A stretch of DNA of 64,000 nucleotides from Triglochin maritima (GCA_963682175.1 OY821779.1:2492501-2556500); one strand, 5' to 3'. Numbered from the stretch's first letter, positions 32,918 to 45,900 are shown. Numbers and translations: made by a program. Notes: generated from the letters alone by a model not told the origin.

Positions 32918-35900
32918 ATGGACAAAGGTGAACCGGCTCTTGTTCCTGAGTGGTATAGAGCTCAAGGAGCCAGCAATAGTACCAGTTCTAATCACCACCA
33001 TTTATCTTCATCAAGCTCAGGTATTGCATTGCTCTTTTAGTTTTTTACTCATTGCACATATTTTCAAGAGATTATCCTATTTGTGTACACCATTATATTT
33101 CTTTTGACTTCTCTGTTTTTTTAATCCATTCAGACGATCAAGGGACTGGAACTTCCTCAAGAAGACTATCACCAAGTACAAGTGACTGTGACCTTCATCG
33201 ATCTTTTTTGACAGACAGAACTTCTAGTTCCTCTTACCGCAGGAGTAGGAGCAGTAATGGTTCCTCAGGTTTTGACAGGGATAGTTCTATAAATCCACGA
33301 CCTTATAGTAGTTTTAATAAGGGTCACCGTGAAAGGGGCCGCGAAAGGATCTCCGATTATCGTGAGAAAAAAAGTTCAGGCCTTTTGGACAATGGGTTTA
33401 GTGATTATTCTGATGTCCTTAGAGTAGGAAGAAGTGAGAAAGATACCTTTCTGTGTTCCAACAGCAAGGCTGCAGGAAGGCACTCCGAGTCACAGTCTAA
33501 ACTACCTGGCGTTGATGCTAATAATGGTGCCCTTTCAGCTGGAAGTTTGGTTAGTGGCATTCGTAAAGCCTCATTCGAAAAGGACTTTCCAACATTAAGC
33601 ACTGAATCTAAACAAGGGTCTTTGGATGTGAAAAGAGTTACTTCGTCTACGGGACTGAACTCGGCTGTGCAAAGTCTTCCTTTAGGTAGTTCAGTTGTTA
33701 TTGGTGGTGAAGGCTGGACATCTGCTCTGGCTGAAGTGCCAACAATTGTTGGAGGTAGTCGATCCATGCTTTCTTCCGTGCAACTATCTACCCATACAAG
33801 TTCATTGGCAACAGCATCAAGCACGAGTGGTGGTTTGAACATGGCAGAGACTTTAGCCAAGGCACCTTTACTTTCTCGTGCTTCTCCTCAGGTATTTGTT
33901 TCAGGACTGAATTGAGATTGGCTGATTTTTCCTTTACTCCTTATCCACCTTTCTTCTTACCTACTTATTTTGTTCTTTCTTTCTTTCTTTTGGTCATAGT
34001 TGTCCGTTGATACCCAAAGACTAGAGGAATTAGCAATAAAACAATCTAGGCAATTAATACCAGTGACACCTACGACTCCGAAATCTCCTGTAAGTATTTT
34101 TTTTCTTCTCTCGTTACTTTTAAGCACTTTCATCTAGTATTGCTGCTTACATGTTTTCAGTGGACCAATATGAGCTTGCCACAATGAACTTTGTTATTGG
34201 CTGTTGTTTTGTTTATGGGTGTGTTTAGGGTAGTGATGGAAGTACAGGTTCCTTTATTGTATTCAGGTTGAACCTGCTTTCCAACATGGCTAGAGTAACC
34301 TAGGTTCAACTCGAACGAAATACCTTTAAACCCAAACTTGATCCCTTTCCTAGCAAGTAAACTAGTTCCCAACCCATTTAATGAACTTAAAGAAGGATAA
34401 AAGCATGATCTGATACTATTTACGGCAATCAATGGTATTGTTTTCAAATATATATGTGATTGGTAAATCAGAATACACATGCACATACAAACACATGCAT
34501 TTGACTAATTGACTAGTAGCACACAATGAATACACACACATTTGATTCAACAACAACAACAAAGTCTTTTATCCCAAACTAGTTGGGGTAGGTTAGAAAT
34601 GAAACTCTAAGGAGTCACGGTTCAGGCACGTGAATCGCATTCTTCCACGTGTTTCTCTCCAATGTAAATTCCTAAGGAACATTCCAATCTTTTAAATCTC
34701 TTTTGACCGCTTCATTCCAAGTCAATTGTGGTCTACATCTTTCTTTTTTTATGTCTTCGATCCGATTCAATACTCATCTTCTTATATGTGTCTCCATAGG
34801 TCTTCTTTGTACATGTCCAAATCATCTCAGTCTGTGTTAGGCAACTTTCTCTTCCATTGGAGCAACTCCAACTCTCTCACGAATATCTTCATTTCTAATC
34901 CGATATATCCGCGTATGGTCACACATCCACCTCAATATCCTCATTTCAGATACTCATCTTTTGTATATGTTGTCTTTTAGTGACCCAACATTCCGTATCA
35001 TATAGCATTGTAGGTCTTATTACGGTTCTATAAAATTTTCATTTTAACTTGGTGGAATTTTCTTGTCACGTAAGACATATGAGGTTTGTCGTAATTTCAT
35101 TCATCCTACTCTAATCCTATGGTTAACATCTTCATCGATCTCCCCATCTTTTTGAAGTATTGATCCAAGATATCTTCTGCACACAACTTGCTCATCTAAT
35201 ATAATTTCTTATTCCTTGGTATTAACGGTACTGAAACAACACTTTGCATATACACACACATTTGATTAATACGAATAAATCAACTTGTACCCATTTACTA
35301 AAAACGGAACTAGTCACGACCCACGGTGCATTTTACCCCATTTACCTTTTTTTAACTTTAAATAGGATAAAGCATGATCTAATACTAGTTAAGGTAATTG
35401 AAGGTATTGTTTGCAGAAACATACGCGATTGGTAAATCAGAATATACACACGCAAATGACTTGACCGTTAGTATACATTGAATGTATGTATATATACACA
35501 TAACTATTATGAAAAAATCAATTTGTACCCATTTATCTGAAAATGGGTTGAACAAGTCAGCAGCACATTTACGTCAAACGTAAACATATATTTTTCATGT
35601 TGGAGTTGTGTTGGCCTGTTAGGTTGTGTAGCGTCAAATGTTACCTCCTGTAATCCTAGACAGTCACTAACTTGACCATCTTGTACTGATACATGAATCT
35701 AGATGTTCAAAAAGTTCTTAAAATGGTAAAAATAAAGAAATCTGTGCATACATATGAACTGCAGTTTAGCATGGATCGGATTCTGTTCTGTTTAGTATTA
35801 TGCCAATCTATAGGAGATCTTAGATGAACTTATAAAAGTCTACATTTCAGGTGGGTGTTAATATTCATCAACATTTGAAATTCCTTCATAATCTAACTAC

Positions 35901-37677
35901 ATTTCATGTGTCAATCTTAATAAAATCTAAGCTAGTAAGTTAAACATTTTATTGTCAAATTTGGGGAACAAAAATATTTGAATAGGCTGCTGCAGATAAT
36001 CAGAAATGTATATCGATGACAGAAGTTGCCTGCTAAAGGTGAAGCCTTTGTGGTTATTTTGTTGATCACTTGATCCCACAGTTTATACCAAAGCAGCAGA
36101 AATATTAAGAAACTTAAAATAAAAAGGTGTATCCCAATATTGGATCTCTACTGTACATCAACATGTTAACTGTTGGAGAAAACCTCTTTATTTGTACCGA
36201 GTTTCTTGAAGGACTTACCTTGAAATACCTCGTAGCATTTTTTGAAGATTCCATCTCTGTTTCTGAAAACCTCTGGACCAACCGCACGCTACTTAAATTT
36301 TCTATATCTTCGTCAGTGATACTTGATTGACTTTTATTATGTCCGGTTTAAATTCTGAATTTTGGCTTTTATTACAAAATTTGGACTGTTGGCAGGGCAT
36401 AACTGCATATAGTATAGTCAATCAGACATGAAACCTTCCGTTTAGAAGCACCAAAACACCCAGCTCTCAATTTTAATATAGATTAAAATAGAAAGGACCA
36501 TGATGTTGTGAAATTTGTTGTGATTTTTGAAGCACTGAACCTGCATTTTGAAGCTTCAGTATTTGGGGGTTCTTAGCATGATATATCCAGTTCTATATTG
36601 CATGTGTTTGTAACCCACTTATAAGATATTGATGAATGCTGGAATTTAACAAGTTATCTCATGATGTTCTTGCCGAAAGTCACTAATACAATTACAAGTT
36701 TCCTATTTCAAATGGCATGTTTATTTTATTGGGCTCTTATATACACACTTCTTTATCAGCCAACATAGGGACTGTCTCTAACTAAGTTGAAGTGCGATCA
36801 AAATATTGATTTGATTTTTTTTTATCAGGTTCCTAACTTTTCTGAAAGACTGAAATCAAAGGCTCTAAGGACCGGAAGTAACACTATACTGCCCAAAGTA
36901 ATGCCCACATCTCAGCCTGCCAACTACCCAATTCTTGGGACAGCTAGATCTGATTCTTTCAGGAGCCAGCAAGTTGGGAATTTTCAAGTGCTAAACAGGG
37001 AAAGAAAATCGACATCAACAAGCACGAGTATAGTTGGAAACCCCGTTGTTGCATCCCCAGTTTCTGCAGTACCTACTAATTCGAAGGTCAAATCTCCTGT
37101 TTTGTCAGTTGCCCAAAGCTCAATCCCAGAGAAGAGACCCTTGTCGCGTGATCGCATTAGTTTCTTTAATGATATCAGAAATGGCAAATCTGCAAACAAC
37201 TCGACTTCCAGCCAAGAGAAATTCTCTCCTGTGCCCTCTTCCACATTGGAGAAGTCAGATGAGCAAACCAAAATGGCTAATGTTTCTGTTGGCCAGCCAA
37301 AAGATTCTTCTGCACTGGATCTTAGCAAGTGTTCACTGGTCAACAGTGATTGTGGTTTGAATGGGAGCTTTGCTGCCTTGGGAGAACCAGGTAGGTCCTC
37401 AGAGGAAGGAGACCCTCAGGATCCTGATATGATTGTCCCAGATGAGGAAGAGGCTAGATTTCTGCGCTCGCTTGGATGGGAAGAGAATGCAAACGAAGAA
37501 GCTCTAACAGCCGAGGAGATTGATGCTTTTCTAAGAGAGGTGACTATTAATTATGCTACAACATGAAACTGTATTCTTCATTTCCTTTGCACAGTTCAAT
37601 GACCATTTTTTATTCTTCTGCAGCATAATCCAAAACTTTCTCAGCCAAGGGCATCTTCATCTCAACCCTCCCGTTAG
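32918..37677 (+). CDS. Plant-specific serine-rich protein, unknown function, ~571 aa
   Basis: Five coding exons: 32918-33020, 33134-33891, 34000-34089, 36829-37539 and 37624-37677; all introns GT-AG with matching phase, 1,716 bases in all. The protein starts [17 protein letters not shown], has a serine/histidine-rich N-terminus, an arginine/serine-rich stretch ([19 protein letters not shown]) and an acidic C-terminal block, [20 protein letters not shown], followed by LTAEEIDAF. This N-terminus and C-terminal block recur in uncharacterised land-plant proteins. No enzyme domain or membrane segment is visible, and most of it looks disordered. If intron 4 is retained, the frame ends ten codons later at 37566, giving a slightly different tail. 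Intron 3 (2.7 kb) carries a LINE fragment. Confidence 0.8.
34370..35490. repeat. Diverged direct duplication flanking the LINE
   Basis: Intron sequence at about 34370-34530 (GCATGATCTGATACTA, GGTATTGTTTTCAAA, GATTGGTAAATCAGAATACAC) recurs diverged at about 35335-35490 (GCATGATCTAATACTA, GGTATTGTTTGCAG, GATTGGTAAATCAGAATATAC). The LINE fragment lies between the two copies. A shorter echo, AATCAACTTGTACCCATTTA, is at 35278 and 35517. Confidence 0.55.
34548..35249 (-). mobile_element. 5'-truncated RTE LINE fragment with 18-bp target duplication
   Basis: Read on the minus strand, the 3' end of a plant RTE-type LINE is recognisable: the peptide [18 protein letters not shown] (about 35012-34958), then a decayed RRPIDAPVRR-type region, and a (TTG)4 tail at 34550-34561. 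Exact direct repeats of ATACACACACATTTGATT flank it at 34530-34547 and 35250-35267, a normal LINE-type target duplication. Stops and frame changes show it is dead. It sits antisense in intron 3 of the serine-rich gene. Confidence 0.8.
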
Positions 37678-40446
37678 GAGTTGCCATAGCAAGAATTGGT
37701 GCTACTGGAAGTTAATGCTGCCTTGCCATCAATGCCATGGTGTTCGCGTCTGATTCTGAGGTTGAAGCCTGGTTAACGTTTGAATTCAAAAGGGTTCTTT
37801 TGCATTTTGAGTTTGGATAGAAATAGACCAATAACTGAGGGGGAGATATATGGGCATCTTTGGATATCAGAAAAACCTGAAATTTTGATAGGGTTTGTGT
37901 ACCTCTTGGTATTCCAAAATTTGAAATGCAAATAGATTTATAGTGGGTTTTTTACTCTTCTATCGGTTCTCGACGAGGCTGAGAAATTTGGGTTCCTAAA
38001 GCGATTGTTTTTCCATTGTGGCGTAACCACGATGAGGAAACTCCCTGATTTACCTGCTTTTTACTTTTTAAATGTGAAAGATCCAATTTACTTCATTTTT
38101 TGTTCAACTACGCTTATTTTAGGGATTCCCTGCCGTACCATCAGTTAGTTCGTGATTGGAGTATATGCAAAATGCAATCCCTATGACGATGAAGGTGGTG
38201 ATGGCAAATACTTCGATTACAACACTTTGGAACAACTAGGTTGTGATCCGAACTATTTCCAGTTGACCGAACACTTGTACACCGAGGCGTACTTCTGTTA
38301 CACTGTTGAATCAAACTTGCGTTCAGATCTTAGTTCAGAGAAGAATGATTCCCATAGACTAGTACCTATGCTATACCCTGAGGGCTTCGTAATGATAGTT
38401 TGAAGCGATATTTCGACCTCTAATTTGTTCTCGCTTCTTTCATGTGGGCTGGGCCTCTTCTCGTATGTACTGTCTCAATGTTATTTAGACCGACACCATT
38501 TTATGGTCTAATCATCTTCATTTTCATTCCGATTCGAGAAAAAAAGGAGAGGGTGTTGAAATTATCTCCAAAGTTATCAAGATATCAAAATGTGAAAAAT
38601 ATTCTATTAATATGATACTACGCTTTTCTTTTACCTCCTAATGTATTTTCCAAATAGTAATAGGCATCATTAGAACGATTATTGCCTTTTGTTCTTTTTT
38701 TATCAATTGGCATGGTACATTACAAAAAAAAAGCTTATACAGACTTGGCCGCATCTACGTGATCTGACTGCAGCAATGAGCTCAGTCTAGCACAAAATTT
38801 TGATTTGACTAGTGCTGTTTCACGTTCGAGCTTCCACCAACTAAAAAAGAAGCACAATGTTACATGTAGAAGAAAGATATCAAACGGAGAGTTAGACACC
38901 TAATTATTACAAAATATGTCCGTCCGAGGTATCATATTTGTTGATTGGGCTTCGACATACAAAAGATAAAGGCAAAATATATGGAGTGGGTTATTCGTGT
39001 AATCGGGTTCAACATGCCTTCCATAGCTCCCACCTGCATTAACACAGTTTTAGATCTGCTGGTTTGATTTCTATTAATACTGACTGATATTACTTTGTAT
39101 ATGAACCATATAATCCTATGACTTTATTTATTATTATTTAAAAAAACTATTTATTACAAATGAGATGTGATACCTGGTGAATAAAATTATTCTAACCCGT
39201 ACAAGCTGATCAGCCTTCATAACAAGCGTTGCCCGTTAGCTGAGAACATGTGCCTTACCAGGCCGCGGACTGATCGATTGTCGAGTACTTCAATACGCTA
39301 CAGGTCTTCCATACTCAGTGTTTTCGCCAGTTATATATATATATATATACAGGAAAAAGGGGCAAGAAACGTGAATGGAAATGAATTTTCTCATTGACAG
39401 GAATATGTACAACGACCTTTGTAACCAAATTATACAAAGCTCAAATGCATGAACAGAACTATAGTACCTAGGAACATGGATATGGACAATATATATTAAA
39501 AATAATTAATTGATCTTGAAATGGATGTCAATACCAGTAAAAGTTTGCTGGCAGCTTGAAAATCAACGTTCAAATACCCTCACGCAGGGAAGGACAAAAG
39601 ACCAATTCGTCAATGGGCCTCAAACATGGTGGTAGCAAAAAACTGTATCATTATCAAATAGTTGGTTAGTAACCAATAGACTAAGTGGAATAAAAACATC
39701 GAGAAGATAACATGCATATGTAACCAATCATCAACATAACCCCAATGCCTCAGAAGAGGCTCCCGCCTAACCGAATTAAGGGGGGGGGGGGGGGGGGGGG
39801 GGGGGGGGTCTGATTTACGCAACCTTACCACTGTAAAACAGTGAGGTTGTTTCCAATTGACCCAAATGATGCAAATGCAACTGACCATCTACGATTTCAC
39901 AATAAAAGAAATGCAGATCGTTTAGATAGTCCTTTGATATAGTCCATGATGCTCCAAATGTCAAAAAACAACTTAATCTTTGACACAGTGGAAATAGACA
40001 AACTTTTGATTTTATGTTAAGTACGTTAGCAGCCTCTGATGGTTCTAATCACAAGAGTACCTTCTATTGGACTACTAGGTTACAATCTAATTTGCAGCTA
40101 GTAAAGTTATTTAAGCATGCAACTCTCTCTTAAAGAGTAGGGGCAAGTAAATGTCAACTTTCAGTTAAGGATGGTTATTTACCAAATGCAACTGTTGCAG
40201 GAAAAGGTTGTGGACATATGTTTCAAACTCCAAGTTAATGCAATGACATCGATTAAAAAGGTTGTGATTGAAATTGCCCATACATCTTTCAAGTAACCTC
40301 TCAAAGGGTGGAAAAAAACACTTATTGACCTTGTATTAGAAATGGAGTAATTCCACATGGTAAACTTCCTACTTTCACTCCCAAAAGAGATCACCTGGAA
40401 AATGTTGAAATTTACCTGATATAAAATGGAAATACTTCACAACAAT
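37678..40446. other. Intergenic DNA between serine-rich and MAPKKK genes
   Basis: The left part should contain the 3' UTR of the serine-rich gene. An 83-codon frame at 38152-38403 (MIGVYAKCNPYDDEGG...) resembles nothing I know. A (TA)n run lies near 39333-39349 and a SINE-like copy at 39729-40000 (separate entry). The last part is 3' flank of the MAPKKK gene, which is convergent with the serine-rich gene. Confidence 0.45.
39729..40000 (-). mobile_element. SINE-like repeat, copy A, with 29-base G run
   Basis: On the minus strand it reads CAATTGGAAACAACCTC...GTGGTAAGGTTGCGTA...CAGACC, a long C run, then GGCGGGAGCCTC, a layout matching plant Au-type SINEs. Two related copies are at 52475-52723 and 56249-56471. 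The G run at 39780-39808 (plus strand) is 29 bases. About 150 further bases toward 40000 are also shared, so the unit is longer than a classical Au SINE. Confidence 0.6.
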
Positions 40447-40909
40447 TTATGTCCGTCTACCATGTGATGAGGAATCTGACGAAGAGCCTTTTGTTGATAT
40501 ATGCTTGTTGACAAATGGGTGATCTAGTAATGTTGAAGGTGTAGGTCGATCATCTGGAGCAACTTTAAGGCATTGGCTGATAAAATCACGTGCATCTGTT
40601 GATAAAGTGTCTGGGATAGATGGTGGCTCCCCTCGTCCAATCTTGAAAAATGCTTGTGTCTGGAAGGTTGAGAACAATTTAATGTTTGATGCTTATGAAC
40701 ATTCAACAATGTTTCATGAATATTAACTTGGCCAGATGACAAATAGGAAGTTAGAAACACAGGCATTTAATGACAAGCCAAAACTAACACAAATACACAA
40801 TCTATTCATCAGAAAACTTTAAAATCGGCCAATAATTCCAGAGATTCACTTCGTCAAACATGACAGATTATAGAGCACCAGAAAGGAGACCAAACATATG
40901 AAACTTCTA

Positions 40910-40944
<35 letters not shown>

Positions 40945-43900
40945 GGGATATGCACTATATAACTATATTGCAGCTATCTAAGCAAGTTACCTATTTAAAC
41001 AAAAATTAATTACTAAAATGGTCATTTATGTAACATACCCATTCTAAATTTGGATAAGGAATCTTCCCAGTTAACATCTCCAACACAGTGCATCCAAGGC
41101 TCCATATATCAGCTGCAGGGCCATAGGGTTGACGAGGTTTGACTACCTAGAAGTAAAGAACAAGACACCATTACGAGATTAATAAAGATTTACCAACTAA
41201 ATTTATCCTCATATGCATTGATAGCTGCATTCCATCCATAAAATAAACGTAGACGTTAACATACAATCTGGTCTTTCGGTTCAAAGAAGGAAAATGTTTA
41301 TTTTTTCAGAAAATACTTTCGAAAATCTAGTATCAACCCTGTCACAAAAAAACTAAGTAGATGTAGTTACTATCTCGGCAAAGCAGCGAAGTGTAGAAGA
41401 ACCAAACACTTGCTGTCGTGGATGTTCTCCACAGATCCTGCCAACTGAAATCTTAACAAGATATAGCTATATTTATTGTTTAAAACTACAGAAAGGAAGG
41501 GTATGCCGTTAGATATTGTGTAGGTTGTAATGAAGTACCGCTTCAATGGTCAAAACGACTCGCCGGAGAGATACGATTTTGGCTACTACGCACTTTCATG
41601 ACTAGATTAAGTGATTAACTTTTGTAAGGTATAAGAAAATTAAGGTCACGATGACTAATTTGAAAGAAAGTTAACCATTAACTGAAGAATCTATAATCTA
41701 GATGAAGGTAATGTACCACCATATCGAGCCCCTTAGAAACAAAAATTCTATAATCACGCAGAGAATGCATTGGTTCAGACGATGGTACAGTCATAATTCA
41801 ATATGAATTAAAATGTTCAAACACAGAAACATTGGATTGCTTTTTAAAAATCATGATGTAAATGACAGGTCATAAGCCTTTCAACTCTCTACCTAGATTT
41901 GTAGGATGTCAACAGATAAAGTTTCTTACCTCTGGGGCCATCCAGTACACGCTTCCTTTGCATGATTTAAGGATATTCAATTGGGATGTCTGGTCGCAAA
42001 AAAAAACCTTGTACGTAAGGTGACATTGACATTGAATTCACAGATTTTCAAAAACAATAAAGGATAACTGACCTCCTTTGCAAGACCAAAATCTGCAAGC
42101 TTCACGGATCCACTTGCATCCACCAAAATGTTGGCACATTTGATATCTCTACAGAAGCAAGAAAATGCCATCAAGAATCTTTCGTAAGAATATCAAAGGG
42201 GAAAACTTAGCCTACAACCCCCAAAAAAAAAGAAGAGGAAGCAAACGACATTGGTTGGATTTGCAGAAGGAGATATTTTATAAAAACAAGAAGAAGAAAC
42301 ACATTTTACCCTAATATTTGGTATGAATGACAGTCAAAAACAGGAAGATGTTAACAATTCAAGACAGTAACTTACTTCTTTTCATATCATGAGATCTTCC
42401 TTTATTAGGAAATTGGGGTTCAAAGTTGAGTCTAACATCTTATCATCATATAGTGCATCTAATATAAATGAAACCCTTCGTAATTTTATGCCAAAAAAAA
42501 AACTATGTAACTTTACCTATGAACAACCCTCCTCTCGTGCAGGTACTTCAAACCATTCAAAATTTGCCTAGTATAGTTAGAAGCTTGACTTTCTCGCAGA
42601 TCATATTTATGGTAGAGAGATGCCAAAGAACCTTGTGTAACAAGCTCAAGAAAAATATACAATTTTGCCTCTTCCTGAAATTAAGTTACATCATGATGAA
42701 ACAAGTGAGTGGAAACACGCAGATTAGCAGGAACCGGTTATACAACTATAAACAATGTAAACATAAAGTGTTCATGCGTGTTACATGTGAACACAGTCAA
42801 CACTTAAGAAGAATGAATACTTCTAAACCCTTGATGTATCCGTATTGTATCCCTATGAGATAGCGATACTCCCGCAATACTTCCAGATACGTATCTTATA
42901 CTTCATTTGGAGTGTCCTAATCGAACCACTATAATTTTAAATTTGGATACTTTTAGGATACATGCAATTACTTGTGCATACATTTTAAAGCGGAACACTG
43001 AAAACATAAAACAGTATTGTTTATAGATTATGCACCTATATAGGCTTACAGATTGAGTTGTATGCTATAGTGAAAATTTATAGTATCATCGTTTGCCTTT
43101 TCATTTCAATTCGGTTTGTAAATGTCTTATATGTATTTATTAATTAAGAGTTTTATTTTATGATAAAATGACATAGCATTCATAATAAATAAAGATTAAT
43201 GTTGAAATTTCTGAGTCGTATATTGTATTTTATTTCAGTGAAAAAACGGCGTTCACATACTCGACACTCCATACCATATACCCTGCTGACAATAGCACTT
43301 GTACTACATAATTGTCTGGTTTCGAAATATAATAATAAGACCTTATTACCGATACAAAATATATATAATAATAATACCTTATTCAATTTCCTTTCGTTTC
43401 ATGTTCCTAGAGCTACATTCTTATCACCTCAGGTTGAAATTATTACAAAAAAAAACAATGACAAGTCAAATATACAATAAAGTACCAAGGAAAGAACTCT
43501 TAACCCACCTTTTTCGTTCCCAGATATTGAACTATGTTTTCATGTTCAAAGTTACTTAAAAGAGAAATTTCCTGAAATAACATGATAGAAGTTTAGAAAA
43601 ACTGGCTGAAGAGTATATGAAGTTAATGTTTGAAAAACTGATAATTAACAGATTGGCTTCACAATATATGTGCTTCACCATGACCCAAATATATCCACCT
43701 GCTCAAGTTGTTGAATGCATTGTTGGGCATTAGCTCCTTGGTCCAGCAAAGAAACTTCCTTTACAGCAAAAAAGAATCCATCGCTGCAACAAGAAGAAAA
43801 AGAGGAAATTAATCTTTATCCACCACTGTGAAAGAACAGATATTACGAAATTACTAGGAAAACAAATAACTAATTTATCAAAACAAAGTCGTTTTTCTAA

Positions 43901-45327
43901 GGCATGTAATTACTATTATCATAGTGACAAAGCTCACGATCTAGAGAAGGGTTTCCCCAGTACCACCAAAAATGTGTCTGCTTTACTATAGGTCACAATA
44001 GGTCAGAAATTATTTGGCGACAAAAAAGATGGAAGTATAGCAGTTCACTTATGTTAACAGCACAAAAACTTGCACTAAGCAAGGATTCTAAGGCAGGCAG
44101 CTGACAAGTAGGTGCCCTGGGGGTGCCAGGCAACTACCGATACCGACATTTGATTCTTATTGGTTTTGGCCCTTTTGGGTGTGAAATTTCCCCCAAAATA
44201 GTATTGTGATGGATATTTTAGCGACAGCTTATCTAAATATAAGTGATTGAAACTAAATAAATGCAACGAGACACACAGAACAAACATAATAGTATTGTGA
44301 TGGACATTTTAGCGACAGGGTAATCATGCATTCAAAAATCAAAACCATGATATGGGGAAAAGAATTAAGGTATCAGTTTTACGTACTCGCTGAATGCCTC
44401 ATAAACAGTCCCAAACGAGCCTCTTCCTAATTCCTTTCCCTGTAACCAGCCGACAATAGTGTGTCTGACTTTGCTGCCACTGGATGTACTGATATGCAGA
44501 CCATCAGCTGGAGAATCATCATCGTTCGATGTTGTCATGGAAGATGAAGCGTCAAACTCAGAACTATTCCTTGCTAACTCACCCTCATCTTCCTTGTCAC
44601 CCTCCCAATGAGAATAACCTCTTCCATCACCAGCAACATCATCTGGAGGTGCCAGGGACCTTATCAAATCCCAAGAATCACTAGCCTTGTCGATAACAGG
44701 CGGTAGAGACATCAGAGGAGGTGGTGCAAGCATAGGCGGTCGAGGCCCCTTAATCCCACAACCACCTCCATCGACAACGCTATTATTAGAGAAAAATCTG
44801 CTTTCATGTGCCGATTCAAGCTCCGAACCGCTTACCCCAACGCCAGAATTCAACTCCTTTACCTGAGAACCACGATCCTTCTCAACCTCCTCGGCGCCGG
44901 GATTCGGCACCACCACCTCCTCATCACAAACCCTATCATCACTCACAGGTAAATCCACCTCATCCTCACCGCCATCTCCGTAACTGGAAAGGCGAGATCT
45001 CGGGAGCGAATCGGAAACAGACCGGCCCTTGCTGGCCTCCCACGCCTCGCGAGGGACGGCGAAGTCCTCGGGGCTGTTGAACCCCAAGCTCCGGAAGAAA
45101 AGCTCGACCTCGTAGAGCGACTCCCCGTCGATACGGAAGCTGGTCCTGTCGTCGAGCAGGGCCGAGTCGAGGGATTGGGCGCGGGGGCGATTGAAGCCGG
45201 GGCCGGGGGAGTTGCACCTGGAGACAGCCTCGTCGGCCTCGTAGTCGATGTCCTTCAAGGCGTCGAGCCGCTTCAGGCGTTGGGGGGTCCGCTTGCCGTG
45301 GTTCTTGAGGAGGAGCATCGGGTTCAT
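40447..45327 (-). CDS. MEKK-type MAP kinase kinase kinase, 567 aa
   Basis: Eight exons on the minus strand: 45327-44387, 43783-43699, 43571-43509, 42674-42517, 42148-42073, 41989-41930, 41146-41039, 40659-40447 (1,704 bases; phases agree). An acidic, serine-rich regulatory N-terminus of about 295 residues precedes the kinase domain. Catalytic parts seen: glycine loop [15 protein letters not shown] lysine in [27 protein letters not shown], and [10 protein letters not shown], where MEKK enzymes usually read GTPFWMAPEV. The late [17 protein letters not shown] and DHPFV motifs are the MEKK type. MEKK-class MAPKKKs phosphorylate MAPKKs in stress and immune signalling. The kinase core is complete, so it is probably active. 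The start is the first ATG before a conserved basic [13 protein letters not shown] segment. The subgroup within MEKK1-like kinases is not certain. Confidence 0.92.
40914..40942. repeat. (TA)n microsatellite in MAPKKK intron 7
   Basis: About 14 TA dinucleotides in a row inside the intron between the last two MAPKKK exons; a likely polymorphic length marker. Confidence 0.85.
44200..44316. repeat. Direct repeat in MAPKKK intron 1
   Basis: AGTATTGTGATGGATATTTT followed by AGCGACAG at 44200-44227 recurs as AGTATTGTGATGGACATTTT plus AGCGACAG at 44291-44318, about 90 bp apart with one difference. It may be a target duplication of a small insertion or a local duplication; the sequence between shows no known element ends. 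Confidence 0.5.
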
Positions 45328-45701
45328 GACCGACGGCGGCGGGCGTCAGGGGAGATTCCGGCTAGGGCAATCGCGACGGGAAGGGGTCATGGGGGACTGT
45401 CGTTTCGAGGGTTGTTGGGGTTTGGAGGTGGAGTGGAGATTTGGAACGTTGACTTGACTAATCTGGTTTAGCGCGTGTTTTTACTTTTAATAATAATGGT
45501 GTTGGTTTGGGACGAAATACGAAAGGTGTGTGCTGTTGGTCTGGTTTTGTGGATTACGGTGTGTTTTCTCGAACAATCTTGGTATTTTTCTCTTTAACCC
45601 TATAAGAAATTAGAAGTTGTTTTTAATTGATTTTCGGTGATCCATTTGTACTTATTAACTTTCCTCAATCATGATCCCGATCTACATAAATTTCATGGGC
45701 C

Positions 45702-45900
45702 AAGTTCTAATAAGTTTGAGGTTCATCTTATTTAGTTTAAACTCCTTACATTCTTACTATTGGAACTTATTTACGATTAATTTCACATTTAATTAGTATA
45801 ACCGTTTTTTTTATAATCTACCTTACAATTTCAGATGTGTGGTGAATATGGTGAGGACTTAAAATAAAAAATTAAGTCACAAACTCAATAGATAATTCAT
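45702..45900 (-). repeat. MITE-like dispersed repeat, copy 2
   Basis: Inverted copy of the 3925-4120 repeat, about 80% similar by eye, with the same CACACATCTGAAATTGTAA core. Two copies 42 kb apart in opposite orientation indicate a dispersed family, not a local duplication. Confidence 0.5.

Noticed and set aside
33405..33860. Minus-strand 151-codon frame opposite the serine-rich gene
   Set aside because: It is an antisense shadow of exon 2, which has conserved coding phase and splice borders on the plus strand.
38152..38403. An 83-codon frame as a small host gene
   Set aside because: No family resemblance, no clear promoter or splice support; it may be part of a 3' region or a repeat remnant.
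39780..39808. 29-base G run as sequencing gap filler
   Set aside because: It could be an artefact in length, but it occurs at the same place as the 7- and 16-base runs of related copies, so a real homopolymer is more likely.
42389..42863. Plus-strand frames in the MAPKKK region
   Set aside because: They lie antisense to conserved kinase exon 4 and its introns and have no domain.
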